Source: Paramarasmius palmivorus
Taxonomy: Eukaryota > Basidiomycota > Agaricomycetes > Agaricales > Marasmiaceae
Length of the DNA stretch: 64,000 nucleotides
Assembly (NCBI GenBank): GCA_037176845.1
Contig: JAYKXP010000051.1
Span: 310,001 to 374,000 of the forward strand
Direction of reading: 5' to 3'
Numbering within the stretch: position 1 is the stretch's first letter; each line of letters starts with the position of its first letter. This document shows positions 12,693 through 25,485 of the stretch, in pieces. The notes under the pieces were generated by a model that searched no databases, was not told the DNA's origin, and saw only the letters and a program-made list of their open reading frames with translations. The position numbers and the translations under genes are program-made.

Positions 12693-13703
12693 CTACCAAT
12701 GACCGAGGTCAACCTTCTTCTGGTCGAAACCAATCTCCAGCCATCTCTTCGAATCGTCCATAGCCCCAGGGGTAAGACCAGCAAAGCCAACGTTATGATA
12801 AACCTTTACTGCGGCATCCTTCTTCCTTCCTACGTACAAAGAAACTGTATCCTTCCCCTGTGAGAACAGATACTCGCAGACCCTTCTCACCAATCGCTGC
12901 GCACTCTTTTGGCCACGAGAGTTGGTGTCGGTGAACACCTTGGTAATCGTAGCGTGGGTGCTGCTGTTTCGGGTGAACGCCGCGATGCAGGTGATGCAGG
13001 GTCTCGAGCCCTTGAGCGAAACTTCCTGTACCCAAACCTGTTGGTTCCGAACGAGAGAAACAGCTTCGAGACGAGCGTCCTCGGGAGTTAGGAAGAATGG
13101 ATCAGAGTCCTGAGAAAACTCATAGCAGAGCTCGGCAATACGTGGAATATCGCTTTCAGTTGCAGGTCGCGAAGAATGACGGATGTCCTCTGAGATGGTG
13201 TTTTGGCGTTTTCGGAATGTTTTCCTGTTGCAGATGGAGAGCTGTGCATCATAGTACGCCTCTGGCTCACGCATGACTGTGGTCATGCGGGTCCAATAGT
13301 TGGTAAACGCATTGGCGATGGCGTAGGGGGCAAAGACGCTGTATACGCGCTCGACCGGGGTCACTTCTCGAAGTTTGGCGACCATGGCTTCCATTCGCGA
13401 GTTGACGAAGCCCGTCTGGAGATCCTCAAGGTCGCACAAGGGGACGATGAAAATCGGGTATTCTCCGAGTTCATTGTGAGTAGCGGAGAGGATAAAATCG
13501 ACGGTGGAGGAATGAGGATAATGGCACAGTATCCAAAAGTCGCTGGAACAGATGTGTGGATTTTTTTCGTCTTCGCAAGCCTTCAGCGCCAGTGGAAGAA
13601 CGCAGTTGGCCTCGGCGGCACACTCCTCGAGGGTATCCCAAACGTAGGGGGGTAAGTCGGAAGCCTTGTGATAGACGTCGACGGTGGGTGTTAGAACAGG
13701 CAT
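12693..13703 (-). CDS. GNAT-family N-acetyltransferase
   Basis: A single uninterrupted exon of 336 codons, unusual in this intron-rich window. The N-terminal half is a divergent domain common in fungal GNAT proteins of this size. The C-terminal half carries the acetyl-CoA binding region: VFTDTNSRGQKSAQRLVRRV corresponds to the beta4-alpha3 pyrophosphate loop (RGxGxA-like, here RGQKSA), followed by VSLYVGRKKDAAVKVYHNVGF, the beta5-alpha4 element. The substrate cannot be predicted. A TATATAAA element lies about 61 bases upstream of the start. Confidence 0.85.
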   Translation of the reverse strand: MPVLTPTVDVYHKASDLPPYVWDTLEECAAEANCVLPLALKACEDEKNPHICSSDFWILCHYPHSSTVDFILSATHNELGEYPIFIVPLCDLEDLQTGFVNSRMEAMVAKLREVTPVERVYSVFAPYAIANAFTNYWTRMTTVMREPEAYYDAQLSICNRKTFRKRQNTISEDIRHSSRPATESDIPRIAELCYEFSQDSDPFFLTPEDARLEAVSLVRNQQVWVQEVSLKGSRPCITCIAAFTRNSSTHATITKVFTDTNSRGQKSAQRLVRRVCEYLFSQGKDTVSLYVGRKKDAAVKVYHNVGFAGLTPGAMDDSKRWLEIGFDQKKVDLGHW

Positions 13704-16423
13704 GTTCGAGTATCTGGGGGAAGTTGTGAGGAAAGGTGATGTCTTTTGGCTCTTTCATGCCGGTTTATATACGGAAGAAAGGAAGGTGTTGCTGCTGCTG
13801 TTCGATAATAGTGTTCTATGGGTCGATGTGTGGATGTGTGGCGAGTTGCTGTATCGAGATGGTGACTCGTTGCTGTTCGCCATTTCGTGATCCAATCCGA
13901 ACCTGCAAAGTCCAAAAACGGGTCGTTCATGTTTCAAAATCCGGTAGTTCATGCTGGGTAGATCCCCACTTGAGTCATAGACTCAGTTCGGAATCCAGGT
14001 GAGGTACAGATCCGTAGATAGATGCTGTACGGAAATAACTAAATTTGCAGTGAAATTGATCCAAGATACCATCATAATCTGGGTGGAAATTGACGGGCCC
14101 GACGGAGTTCATCAGGCGAGAAACTACACCATTCTGCGGCGAAGGTGGTTAATCCGGAGGTACGGAAAAAGCCTGACTCACCTTTTTACCCGCATCTTTG
14201 AGCTTTTATACGAATATAGTAGACCTACAAACACGAAGAGTCATCGCTTAAGATTTGTGGATCCAAAAGTTCTTGGAAGAGTTGGAAAGGGTACCAAAGA
14301 AGTGACAACAGCTGGTGACGACGATTTCGAGCTGGCAAGAGCCGTGGGAAAGTTTTCTGTTACGGCCCAGAGTCCTTTTTCCCTTCAAGTTCTTGTCTTC
14401 TTTTTTGACTCAAATCCCTCCCTCCTTGGGCTTGAAATTCCAACACCATCCTTCACAGTGTACAGAGGATCCTATCACATACGAAATCGATCCGATGCAA
14501 TCAGTCTATTGGAGATGTTCATGTCGCTCAGTCGCGGCGACGGCGCGTCTTTGGCCAGATAGAGAGTATTTTCTGGTACTAAAGTGATACATACGATAAG
14601 TGTTTTGCACGCTAAATCCCTAATGGAGGCTCTACTTCTATTAATCTGATATTGAATATAGATCTTTTTGTGAACGCGTCGACATCAAAGGTCACCGCTC
14701 CCAGAACTGCCGGACAATTACTCAAGTTGCTTCGCGCAAAAGTAGCCACAATGCTCTGGCAGCTTTTAGGGAAGTAGCAAAAATGATCCCAAGTAAAGCT
14801 ATAGTGAGCTTTGCGTAAATGACGAAATTTCTTAACGCTGAACAGGTTCTTGATGGCGAGGGATTGGAACCTCGTCTGGGGCAACAATTCCGAGATAGCC
14901 ATCTTTTGCTGCATCCTAGTCCGCCTAGGCCGCGGCGCTGCTACATCTTGACTCGATGCTGTTGTAACTGTTTCTATTCGTGCTTCCTCCAAAGCCCCGG
15001 CCTTTACGAAGGACAGCCAATGCAATACCATAATCCCTTATTTCCTTGCCTCGTGGCTACTTGTCCATCAGCTAAGTATGACTCTGCTGTTGACTCTTCT
15101 GGTACCCGGGACTGCAGCATTTGGCTGGTATCAACGATCTCAACTTGCAACAGCGTCCCAGCTGACTTTGCCTTAGCGCCCGTACAGGCGCTTATTTTGA
15201 AGAAGCCTCAAGGACCTCAAGTTCATCGCACATCTGTCAATGCCAGCGCAATGAAACTGGCGCCCCTCTGGACCAGAAATACGCCAACAGCATGATAGGC
15301 GCTTAATATGACGCTTGTTGCCCTTGCTGTAGGAATTTGCATGAATCGATTTCATTCGGTGCTGAATGGCCCGCGATCTTTGCGTTCCTGAGTATAACAC
15401 GAGGCCTACCCGTAGCGCTTTCCACCGGAGTTGCTGTATGTTCTAGGTTATCTTCACAGGACGCTCATTTCACTTTTCTAAACATCTCACTGTCCATTCG
15501 GGGCTCACTGTTCACAGTGCTGTCGGACCTATGGAGCGATTTTGGGGTGCGCCATAAGTGTCCATCATAGTCGTTCCTATGCCCCAACAGCTTCGATAAC
15601 GAACTCGACCCACACTTGAATCTATTTGGGGACTGAGCCGAGCGAGTTTACTGAAAACTCCAATCTGACGTGTTGTACAGCGAGTCCTGCGCTACCGCGG
15701 GAATCTTGAGCTTTCACTGAGGGGTCTTTATTCACAGAATAGGCATGGCGGACCTGATGAATGGCAATCGTGGGTATCCTCAGTATACACAACCTGAAAG
15801 GACATATTCGTGTGTAATTAGGGGCGGACGTGGTTTAGTTTGAGTTGACAATTCCACCAATGACAGATTTCCCAGAAAGCTATTGCTTCTGCACACAGAA
15901 AAGAGAACCGAAGTACCCTCCGGATTCGCTAGTTCATTTCTATGCCACATCGTGGCGCTTGCTATGTCACGCGAACATTGGTGCCTCATGGATATGGAGC
16001 GTTATCGAATTTGCAACGATTAGCTTGTAACCCAGTCGAGCTGTGCGCTTCACATCTAGCGAGTATCGATGGCCCATTCAAAGCTTTCCTAGGGGAGAAG
16101 ACGCAAAGTGGGAACACGGGTAATAGTTGAGGCTCCAACTCAACTGGAAGGTTGCTCAGCAACGCCTCTGATACGGTAGCCGTAGCACACCTAAACTTAA
16201 GGATCATCGCCGTCTGCTCCGAGCACGGAACAAGGATATGTCTGTTCACAACATTCATCAGTTCAGTCGCCATTCCCTGCATTTCTGGGTGCCCATGAAA
16301 CATGGACCGTCAGTGGATACTGTCCAATTCTAGGTACACCAGGTACGACAGCGCAACTCGTAAATGCATCATAGATCTAGTAATGTCATATATCCTTCGT
16401 TATAGCATGTCATAAAACCATTA
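13704..16423. other. Gene-poor region of 2.7 kb
   Basis: Contains only open frames without family resemblance, for example plus-strand 13999-14562 (187 codons) and minus-strand 14612-15031. None shows a plausible exon chain or known motif. It may hold long untranslated regions, a non-coding RNA or decayed sequence. No terminal repeats or transposase motifs were found by eye. Confidence 0.45.
13764..13771 (-). promoter_or_regulatory. TATA-like element of the GNAT gene
   Basis: Minus-strand TATATAAA, 61 bases upstream of the GNAT start codon. Similar elements sit about 60 bases before the starts of three other genes in this window. Confidence 0.45.
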
Positions 16424-19213
16424 TCACCTGGCCCTCGCGGCCATAGCATCCGCGACGTTATCCTTGAACGCATCAATACCGAGGAACTTGACTATCCCAG
16501 CCTTCTCGAAAGTACTCCTCAAACCCGGCTGTACATGTGTAAAAACTATACCAACACCTCGGTTCTAAACAGGGAGCTTAAGGTTCAAAGAAAGTGTAAT
16601 ATGATTTGATGAACGACATACCCGGTACTCCTCCGCCAATTCAAGGATAATTTGGGCAGCACTAGAACAAAGTTAGTTGACCGACATGATCCGCTACAGC
16701 ACCTCGAACTTACATGGCATCGCAGCTATCTACATCAGCCATATGGAACACAATGGTCGTGGCCTCCTTTCGGCTGGGACGATCAGACGGATGGCTTTTT
16801 CGGACACCATACAATTCCAACCGCCTCAGACGTTCCTTAAGCTGGGCAGTGTTGGCTACGATAATGTAAGCTCTCCGGCGATGCTCGATGAGTCAGTGAA
16901 GACGGACCGAAATCAAGATTTTCTTTCAACCTGACGATAACAGCACCTTCGACGTCTTCCTCAGCTTCAGGATTTTCGTTAATAGGCTTCCACCGGTCTG
17001 TACCAGGAATACGACCCTAAACACCGGATATGAGCGTTTGAGATTGACATGCAGACAGTGATCCTACCAGTATGGTCATGCGGGTTTTCGAGGAGCGGTG
17101 TACGACGAGGAGCAGAGATATGATTAAGCTCACGACGATGCCAACCTCGACATTCCAAATTATCGAGAAGACAAAAGTCAAGGTCATGAGGGTAATGTCG
17201 ACCCAAGATCTCATCCTGAATTGTTCATTAGCACCGATAGTAACCTTTTGAGCTCAATGGAACTCACTTCCAATAGTAGTACACATCATGTGGGGTTTCC
17301 GCAATCAGCGAGAACACTACCAAAAGTATACTTTTCAAGGAATCAGCGAGGCTCCAGAAACGAATAGCCAAATGTGCCACTTACATTGACGCCAAGACGC
17401 ATTTGGGTAGGTAATGTAACCAAGGTAGAAGGAAAAAGGTTGCCAGCAAAATAACTCCGGAGCAAACCAAGGAGGTCATCTGCGTCCTCGCCCCAACATC
17501 GCCGTTGATTCTGGTCCTAAATAATCAATAATGAGTACTTCAATTTGAGCACAGGATACATCGAGATCCACCTTGTTATCGACCCATAAGCAGGTAATGT
17601 ACCTGGGACAAATGAGGCGACCAGGTTTGCCGCACCTAGCGCGACTAATTCACGATTCGGACTGACGGTATAGCCAAACTTAGCTGCTGCGCCTTTTGCT
17701 GCGACAATGCTATCGAGGAACCCTATCACAGAGATCACTCTGAGAAGTGGTGGTATTATTAGTCCAACGCGAAAGAGGATGAAGGATGATGCTTACACCG
17801 CGGTCGAAGTGGTTCGTTTAAGGAATCGTAGATTAGAATGCTTCAACGGAGATTGGAAGAAGGATCCTTCGCCTGTTGTTACAGGAACATGTCCCAAGAT
17901 ATCAACGCCTGCTTGATCCCATCTGAATTCGTTCGATAGCCCTATTGCAATGTATGTTAGTGTAGAGTGTGATTGTGGCAAGCGTCTCGGTGACGTACAT
18001 GTGGATAGGACCACAACAACCAAAACTTCCGGAATACGATAGATAAACCAATATTTTTTGAAGAATTGCTTAAACGACCGTGACACAACAAGTATAGCCA
18101 ACGAGGCGAAACTGATTATCGTGGTATTCCAATGTGCATGCTCCCAAATGTTTTCAATAAGGAACAACAGCTTCTCAAAAGTCGTATCGGGCTGTATTTG
18201 GTGTTCCAAAGCCACCAATCCAAACATTGGAATGAGCTGCTCACTAGATAAAGAGTTATCAGCGGCAACCACAAGCTCCAGGGGTAGAGACATACATCAT
18301 GATCACGACGGCAACCGCAGCAACGAACCCACGAAGTAAGGCCCTACTGAGGACGACATCGATGAAGCCTAGGCGGAAGAACCCGAGAAGGAAAGATATG
18401 AGCCCGACCTGAGAGCCGACAGTAAGATCCGGCGACAGCTATTCAAATAGAATCAACATCTTACTTGTAGAGTAATGACAGTTGCCACGCTAAGCCCTAA
18501 TTTGTCTGGAAACCCATTGTGATGGTCATCCATATCATGGTGAATGTCGCTGACTGCTTGGCCAAGAAGTAGGCTGAGCGCGGCTTCTGGTGCGACGTTG
18601 AGTTGTCTCGAGGTTCCGAGAAATGCGTAAACGATTCCTGGAATTGATGCAGAGAACTATGAAGGGGAATGTGGTTAGCTGGGGGAGCTTCAGCTGCGCG
18701 ATCTGACGCACCAATCCAGTGACAGGATTCAGCCTTGCGAGGCTAGATGCGTAACTGACGGACTGCGGTATGAGCATACTGGCCACTGTGAATCCAGCCA
18801 AGACGTCTCCTCCCAATCTGGCTTACAATTATTAGCATCATGAACATAGTTTCGGAATGATTTGGCGTACGAGGAAAGGGAATATTTAGGGATCCAGGCG
18901 ATACCGGGGATGTAGTATTTCACCCTTCGCTTCATTTTAGACCTTCGGCGAGATTTGTTCCCTGAAGAAGGCTAAGGTTTTGGCGCATGAATGGAAGTAC
19001 TAACAACGCACCTTCTTCTTCTGAACTCGAAGTACTCCCATAAGCAGCATGGTCCACCCTGCCTCGTTCAACGTCCCCACTAGCGTTTAGGAGCTGCTCG
19101 GCCTCTTCGCTGTGTACACTTCGAGGGGTTAATAAACCTTCGTTTACACCCATGATATTCAACGAACTTCTGCTTGATGTACTTGGGGGAGGGTCAGGAT
19201 TCGGATAGGCCAT
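16424..19213 (-). CDS. SulP-family sulfate permease with STAS domain
   Basis: Fifteen exons: 19213-19012, 18961-18871, 18817-18712, 18656-18465, 18408-18296, 18243-17999, 17941-17797, 17739-17572, 17516-17385, 17330-17268, 17215-17068, 17016-16908, 16855-16714, 16661-16622 and 16564-16424; 678 aa. It is a plasma-membrane anion transporter (sulfate, by homology to fungal SUL1/SUL2). Seen: a hydrophilic N-terminus; then the SulP signature IPQSVSYASSLARLNPVTGL; multiple hydrophobic spans; RTRINGDVGARTQMTSLVC, the conserved segment of the core; and a C-terminal STAS domain (about residues 530-678) with DVDSCDAIAAQIILELAEEY. All fifteen exons close in phase. The exons of 63 and 40 nt are small. 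The substrate is inferred from family, not tested by residues. Confidence 0.92.
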
Positions 19214-19893
19214 CGTGGTCCTGCTTTAAGAACTTCGGACTATGCACCCTAGTTATTTTTACATGGGCAAGCATAAGCAAGTGCCGGCCGCTTCGCTTAG
19301 AGTGTTCGGCCCGGTAACGAATTTTCCTATCAGTGCTGTTTCGCGTTTTCTCCTCACAATGTTCTCATCCTTATCCATAACTTCTTTATCTATCTGTCTT
19401 CATGGGAGTCCGGTGAGCAGTCAATTCGAGGGTTTTTTGGAGAATAGAAGGAGATGTTTCCCGTTTCTGGGGTGCGTTTTGAGCCTGCCAAGGCTCAAGG
19501 CGTGAAGAGTACTACGGATCTTTGGCAAAGGAAAGGCCCTGGAAAGGCCTCTGTAGAGCGCGTTTGTGATGTGTGAAGGGGGATTTGACGGTAATAAAGG
19601 TATGTATACGTGATTATTGACAAACACCAAGCCCGCTGACCAGTCTTCCATCAAACGAACACCAGAAGGAAACCCGCCGCCAGTGGTCCTTGAACAGACC
19701 GGACGTCATGATGAATGTTCACCATACTACCCATACTCTAAGAAACGCGACGAAGATGACCATCAGATGCCATCCTAGACATGGCCCTGTGGACGGGTTA
19801 CAGTGAGGTCAGCTCCACAATGGCAGCTGACCCCTTCAGTTGTACTTAAAAACCTGGTGGGTATGTCGAAACGACGTGTCACCCGTCTTACCC
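19214..19893. other. Divergent promoter region
   Basis: 680 bases between the starts of the sulfate permease (minus) and the secreted glycosidase-like gene (plus). A TTAAAAA stretch near 19845 is the only core-promoter-like element seen. Confidence 0.4.
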
Positions 19894-22793
19894 ATGCTAA
19901 CTCTTGCCCTCTCTCTAGCCAGTCTCTTCTTTGCCCCCATACACGCGTCGCAAACGATCTATACGACCACCTCATCGCCTGAGCTCTCATTCCAGGTTAC
20001 CAGCGGTGAAAACGACAACTTCTTCTATCGAGATAATTTCACGAGTGCTCAAATCCTCCTAACGAGTGTAAATGTCTCTCAAGACGAACCGCATCGTTTA
20101 ATTGCTGCACTCCCTGCAGGAAACTCCGGCGCAGTGACCTATTTTCTACCTATGAACAGTTCCGCCGAGAATAGGGAGACCTCTCCGCTCTCGGTCCGTG
20201 TCATCAATGGTACATTCACCAGCACGACAGATGATTTCGACAATGCCGGTATCCAGGTGGACTTAGCATTCAGCGGGAACGCAACGCTTGGTGTTACTAT
20301 TATTGGTGGAATACGCGCAATACGAGGTCTGTCTCGGCGAATTCATCAGCTCGTGCTGTTCTGATCTCCCCTTATAGACTACGTAGAAGGCGGTCAAAGT
20401 ATGAACAGGATATTCAACTATACATTGAACGAATACAACGATACCTCGGTTCGGCTACATCGTCGATATATCAACGAGACCAGCGATAAACCTGGCGTGT
20501 ATAAGGGCGTCGACTTATATATATCCATTCCACCAGAAAGCAGCGCGCGTTTATCGGTCAATGCAACCGAAGATGACGCTCCTAAAATCAAAGTTTTGGT
20601 TCCTCGAGTGAACTCGGAGATTGCTCAAGCTATTAGGCTTCGTGTCTTGACTAATGAAACTAGCCTCACTGGACTCGATCCGCAGAGTCTGTTCTTGAGC
20701 GAAGACCAGGCCACGAAGCCCAGTGTCGAGACGGCGCTGCGTGGTCTATCTGATGGAAGTAATATTGTCGCTCAACAGGTAGATTTGGGTTGTCTTCTCA
20801 ATGGGCTTGCCTGTATCTAACTGTTATTCAAGGTGTCATTCTTGACCTACGCAGACAAGTTCACCGCTGGAGGGTGGCGATTTCTAACAGTGAGCTACTC
20901 GTTCCTGTAGTCAGAAGTTGTACTAACCCGTTGGCCATTCACAGTACTTCGGCAGGGACTCGCTCATAGCTCTCCGATTATTGATGCCTATCATGACTTC
21001 TGAGGCTATCGAGTCTGCTCTAGCTGCGGTCATCGAAAGAACAAATACGACAGGCGCTCTCTGCCACGAAGAAACCATAGGTGTGACATTCTTAGGTTTT
21101 AGAAACCTTTCCTTCTAACGTGTCATTCTAGGCGATTATGCTTCATTTGTATGTGGTTATTTCACCTGTAAACTCTGTATTGACGACCAAAAGGTGAATA
21201 TACAAAATCATAGACCGGAGCTTGGCAATACGCCATACTATGACTACAAAGTAAGTGGATTTCCTCGCTATACTCTCCAAGGAACTAACGCACGGATCCC
21301 AGATGATTGATACAGGTATTGCTCCAACACGACAGTCCATCCCTGGCTTTTTACTCATTCTCGCCAAGATCTACTCCTCCTTCCCGCTCTCGCACACTAT
21401 GTCGAGAACCTACCACAAGGGAATGGGCGGGCGGGTAGATTCTTGTCTCGCAATGCGACGCTCCAGAACGGTACTTACGGTAGCATTCTGAACAGGTGAA
21501 TATTCTCTTCACTCCCGTTTCCATTAGCTTAGACCGTACTATAACAGAATATCCAAGTACAATTATGATCGTGCTCTTCCATTCTACGAAAATCAGACAC
21601 ACGCCAATCTCCTTGCGTTCCGACCAGGTGAACCTGTGGGTAACTGGCGTGACAGTAATGCCGGAACTGGTTATGGAACAATTCCATTCGATGTGAATGC
21701 AGTGTTAGTTCCGGCTTCGTTACGTGCAACAGCGTCCTTGGTTGAACGTGGGTTGTTGGACAAACTGCTTGTTCCTGCAGGGCGGGTTGCACAAGTGTGG
21801 GAAGAAAATGCGCCGAAGTTTTTTGAGGTTTCGGTGGAGGCAAATGAGGCAGAGAAACGGCTTATGGACTTTGTGGATGCACCGAACGTTGACCTAGGCC
21901 AGGAGGTATTGAATGGTACGACTGGAGAAAATGTGGCCTTTTACGCCTTATCGTTGAGAGAAGATGGGTCGCGTGTTGAGGTAAAGAGGATTTTCCTTTG
22001 CATATCTTGCTTTTTAGTTACGTTTTAGCTCTTCAGGTCTTGAATTCGGATGTTAGCTTTGCCCTGATGTACGGGAATAACGTCTCTAGGACGCTGTTGG
22101 AGTATACCACTCAAGCACTGACGCCATATCCTAGAGGTATGTTTCCACATCACATCACGCGCTTCCGTCATTATTGCTAAAAGAGACCTTCCAGGACTGT
22201 TGACCAATGTTGGGATGGTGGTAGCCAACCCTGCCTACGATTCAAATACAACAAACATTGCGGTATTAGACCGCACAGCTTATCATGGCACCGTGATATG
22301 GTACGTTTCTAACGATATAATTCGGGTTACAAGTTACGTGACTTTGTTCCTCCGTGTTGCTTAGGTCGTTCCAGCAAGGCCTTATGGCAGGGGGACTCGC
22401 TCGCCAGCTAGGTTTCTGTTTAGAGGAACGGAGCGAAGCAGCAGTAGACACCAATCCTGCAATAACGCCGCCTACGTGGTGCAGCGATGCCGAGTTCTTA
22501 CAAAGTCTTCAAGATGCCGAGAGGAGATTGTGGGACTCTATAAACGGGGCGCCCCAAAGTAAGTTGATTGAGATTTTGAATTCTGGGGTGGTCCAGTAAG
22601 TATATTGACGTATGTTTTCCACTCCGCAGACCTGTACTCCGAGGTTTGGTCGTACAACTATGATAAGCAGGCCAAACAGTTTTCGGTTGCTGACCTGTCG
22701 AGGTTGTCAGGAGGAACGGAATCAGATGCCATACAGCTCTGGTCGTATGGCTTCCTGGGGTTAATAGAACCTCCCAGTAGTGGTACAAGTTGA
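19894..22793 (+). CDS. Secreted six-hairpin glycosidase-like protein
   Basis: Exons 19894-20326, 20378-20778, 20833-20889, 20945-21080, 21132-21148, 21194-21250, 21303-21315, 21369-21495, 21548-21980, 22037-22136, 22195-22300, 22365-22558 and 22630-22793; 745 aa. Micro-exons of 13 and 17 nt close in phase. A signal peptide (MLTLALSLASLFFAPIHAS) opens it. The N-terminal 250 residues look like a beta-sandwich with many NxT/S sites. The C-terminal two thirds carry GGWRFLTYFGRDSLIALRL, HEETIGDY and DTDLLLLPALAHY, motifs of (alpha/alpha)6 six-hairpin glycosidases such as debranching-type enzymes. No specific GH family or substrate can be assigned. It is followed head to tail by another secreted enzyme, which suggests a role in extracellular nutrition or wall turnover. 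Confidence 0.83.
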
Positions 22794-22963
22794 GAAAGCT
22801 GTAGGGTACATGCTTGTTAGTAACTCTGATAGTGCAATGTGTATCACACGAGTCTGACGATGCAAAGAGGATTTTTGGGGTAATCGAAGGTCCGAAGGCC
22901 GAGGGAGCTCAATAACCGAAGCGGTGCCCCGCCCATGTTATCCGAATGCGGAAATGAACCAAA

Positions 22964-22971
22964 TAAATAAA
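22964..22971 (+). promoter_or_regulatory. TATA-like element of the subtilase gene
   Basis: TAAATAAA 60 bases before the subtilase start codon, in the same position as the TATA-like elements of the aldo/keto reductase, GNAT and second epoxide hydrolase genes. Confidence 0.4.
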
Positions 22972-23023
22972 GGCCGCGTTATCATCCGGCCAAGCTGGAG
23001 ATACAGCTCCTTCCCCAACCACC

Positions 23024-24689
23024 ATGTCCCATCTCATATCCTCTTCATTGTTGGCCTTGTCCCTGGCTGCCTCTGCCTATGCAACTCCGCTCTCTACCAA
23101 CCCACATAGCTCTCCTTCTGGACGGGGTTTCCTTGCCAAAGCCCCTCTGCTTCAGGCAGAACACCTTCATGGAACAGTGAACAACTCGTACATTGTTGTC
23201 TTGAAGCATGACTCGTCTTCAAGCGTCGTTGACAACCACATGAACTTCCTTCAGGCCGCTCACTACTCAGACTCGCTCGTCGCCGAGCAGTCTGGTCTCA
23301 AGCATGTCTACAACCATAACATTAAGGGATATGCTGGGCATTTCACTGAGGGTGTTATTGAGCAGATCCGGGGTCAGCCAGAGGTTGACTACGTCGAGGT
23401 GGATCAGGTAGTGAAGACTACTGAAATTGCTACGCAGAACGGTGCTCCTTGGGTGAGTCATTCTTCTTCCTATACTTCCAAGTATTGGTTTGAATTGACC
23501 GGTGACGTGTTGCCTTTCAGGGTCTAGCGCGTATCAGTCACCGGAATAGACTGGGCTTTGGCACCTTCACCAAATACGTTCACGACACCGATGGTGGTGA
23601 GGGTGTCGACGTCTATGTCATTGACACCGGTATCAATGTCAAGCACGTCGAGTTCGAGGGACGTGCTCTCTGGGGAAAGACCATGCCTCAGAACGATGTC
23701 GATGAGGACGGCAACGGTCACGGAACCCACTGTGCTGGTACTATTGCATCCCGTGCTTACGGTGTTGCCAAGGGCGCCAACGTCATTGCGGTCAAGGTCT
23801 TGGGTTCCAATGGTAGTGGCTCAATGTCGGACGTTGTTGCTGGTGTTGACTGGGCGACACAGTCCGCAAAGGTGAAGATGGAGAAGGCTATGGCCGAGTA
23901 CAAGAAGACTGGCAAGACCGCTCACAAGGGCTCTGTCGCCAACATGAGTCTCGGTGGTGGCAAGTCTCAGGCTTTGGACAGTGCCGTCAATGCTGCTACT
24001 GAATACTTGCACTTTGCTGTCGCAGCTGGTGAGTTATATTATCCATCACTCATGATCCTCAGTTGACCATTGTCGTCAGGCAACGAGAACCGTGATGCCT
24101 GCAACTCTTCTCCTGCTGCGGCTGAGAAGGCTGTCACTGTTGGTGCCTCTGACATCTCGGATACTAGGGCCTACTTCTCCAACTACGGCAAGTGTGTTGA
24201 TGTTTTCGGACCTGGTATGCCTATTCTGCACAATTATGTCTTTTTTCAGCGCTAATGGCGACTTTTATAGGTGTGAACATCAAGTCCACATGGAACACTG
24301 GCAACAACAGTGTCAATACCATCTCCGGAACTTCAATGGCCTCTCCCCACGTTGCTGGTCTCCTAGCATACTTCATCTCTCTCTACCCCTCAGGAACCTT
24401 CAACCCCAGCCTGCCGGATGACCTCCGTGTCGACCTCTCTGCTCAGAAGACATTCTCCGCTGCCTCCCTTTACTCTATTGCACATGCCTCCCTCCCTCGT
24501 TTCGTAGCTAGCTTCCTCCCTGATCCTTCATTGTTCGAGGATGCTACTGCCCCCATTCCCCCCAAGGCCCTCACTGCAGCTCAGTTGAAGAGGGCTTTGG
24601 TCGCTCTCTCTACCAAGGGAGCTCTCAGCGACTTGCCTGCTGACACCGTCAACCTGTTGATATTCAACAACGCTACTACTGCTTATTAA
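23024..24689 (+). CDS. Secreted subtilisin-like serine protease (S8A, proteinase K type)
   Basis: Exons 23024-23452, 23521-24028, 24080-24214 and 24271-24689; 496 aa. It is an extracellular endopeptidase made as a pre-pro-protein. Seen: signal peptide ending ASAYA; I9 inhibitor propeptide with [11 protein letters not shown] and a C-terminal VDYVEVDQ; catalytic Asp in VYVIDTGIN; catalytic His in GHGTHCAG; oxyanion Asn in AAGNENRDA; catalytic Ser in [12 protein letters not shown]. The C-terminal 110 residues after the catalytic domain (Ser/Ala/Leu-rich, ending NNATTAY) extend beyond the minimal proteinase K. Family assignment is firm. It could act in protein nutrition, development or attack on other organisms; the sequence does not distinguish. 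Confidence 0.95.
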
Positions 24690-24810
24690 GGGCATGGTTG
24701 TATTACTACTATAGTTTGAGGAGCGATATTTACAGTGCCGTCACTTGTACATACATATCTTACAATCTTTGATCATGATTCTGGTATATGAATGATAATG
24801 GTGACTGGAT

Positions 24811-25485
24811 TTATACGTCCAGAGAGCTCTGGTCCCAACCAATGGCTCGAACAGGAGCTCCGTCACATCCTGCCAAGCTTAGGGGAGCGAAGCTGACCAT
24901 CACTTCTTCTCTATCATCCAACTCGTTCAGATTGAGGTTTTCCGCTATGATTCTACCGGCACCTAGAATCACTTCATGAACTCCATATCCTTCTGGCCCT
25001 TCGATCTCGTCTGGGCTGAGCGTGTCGACTCCCAGCACTTCCACACCGCGCCGAACGAGCTCTTCCGCCGCATGACGCGACACGAAAGGGTATTTTTCCA
25101 AATATCGCGGCGTTCCCCAATACTGACTCCATCCAGTTCTTATCACGACAATCTTGACACCCCCGGTACCAGTCAAAAAAGGTTCAATGACATCCCAAGT
25201 AACTTTCCTCTCGCCCTTTCCAACAAATTCTCGAAGATCTATTATCCGAGCTTTTCCGACCAACACGTTCAAATCGATCTGGTCGATGGTTTTACCATCT
25301 TTGAACCAGTGAGACGGAGCATCGACATGTGTACCGGTGTGGGTACCGAGGGAGAGGGTGTGTACGCTGTAGCCGTCTTTCGGGATTGTGGAGGTCTGGG
25401 TGCAGGTGTAGACAGGGTCGCCGGGATAGATGGAAATGTTGGTTGGGGAGAGGGTATGTGAAAGATTGAACAGTTTTTGGGACAT
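24811..25485 (-). CDS. Cyclase family protein (kynurenine formamidase-like)
   Basis: One exon, 224 aa, minus strand, with its start at the ATG of MSQKLFNLSH. The motif HTGTHVDAP (metal-binding His/Asp of the cyclase_2 / KynB-type fold) is intact, as are GVDTLSPD and the C-terminal GCDGAPVRAIG. Members are Zn or Mn hydrolases acting on N-formylkynurenine, isatin or other cyclic amides; the substrate here is unknown. It lies convergent to the subtilase with a 121-base spacer. The open frame extends further upstream through a TTG codon, which is not used because the ATG gives the usual family N-terminus. Confidence 0.88.
   Translation of the reverse strand: MSQKLFNLSHTLSPTNISIYPGDPVYTCTQTSTIPKDGYSVHTLSLGTHTGTHVDAPSHWFKDGKTIDQIDLNVLVGKARIIDLREFVGKGERKVTWDVIEPFLTGTGGVKIVVIRTGWSQYWGTPRYLEKYPFVSRHAAEELVRRGVEVLGVDTLSPDEIEGPEGYGVHEVILGAGRIIAENLNLNELDDREEVMVSFAPLSLAGCDGAPVRAIGWDQSSLDV

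Noticed and set aside
13203..13655. 150-codon plus-strand open frame
   Set aside because: Exactly antisense to the GNAT gene, whose protein is clearly recognisable; no family resemblance on this strand.
13999..14562. 187-codon plus-strand open frame
   Set aside because: No motif, no introns of the local type, and no recognisable composition of a protein; likely a chance frame in a gene-poor region.
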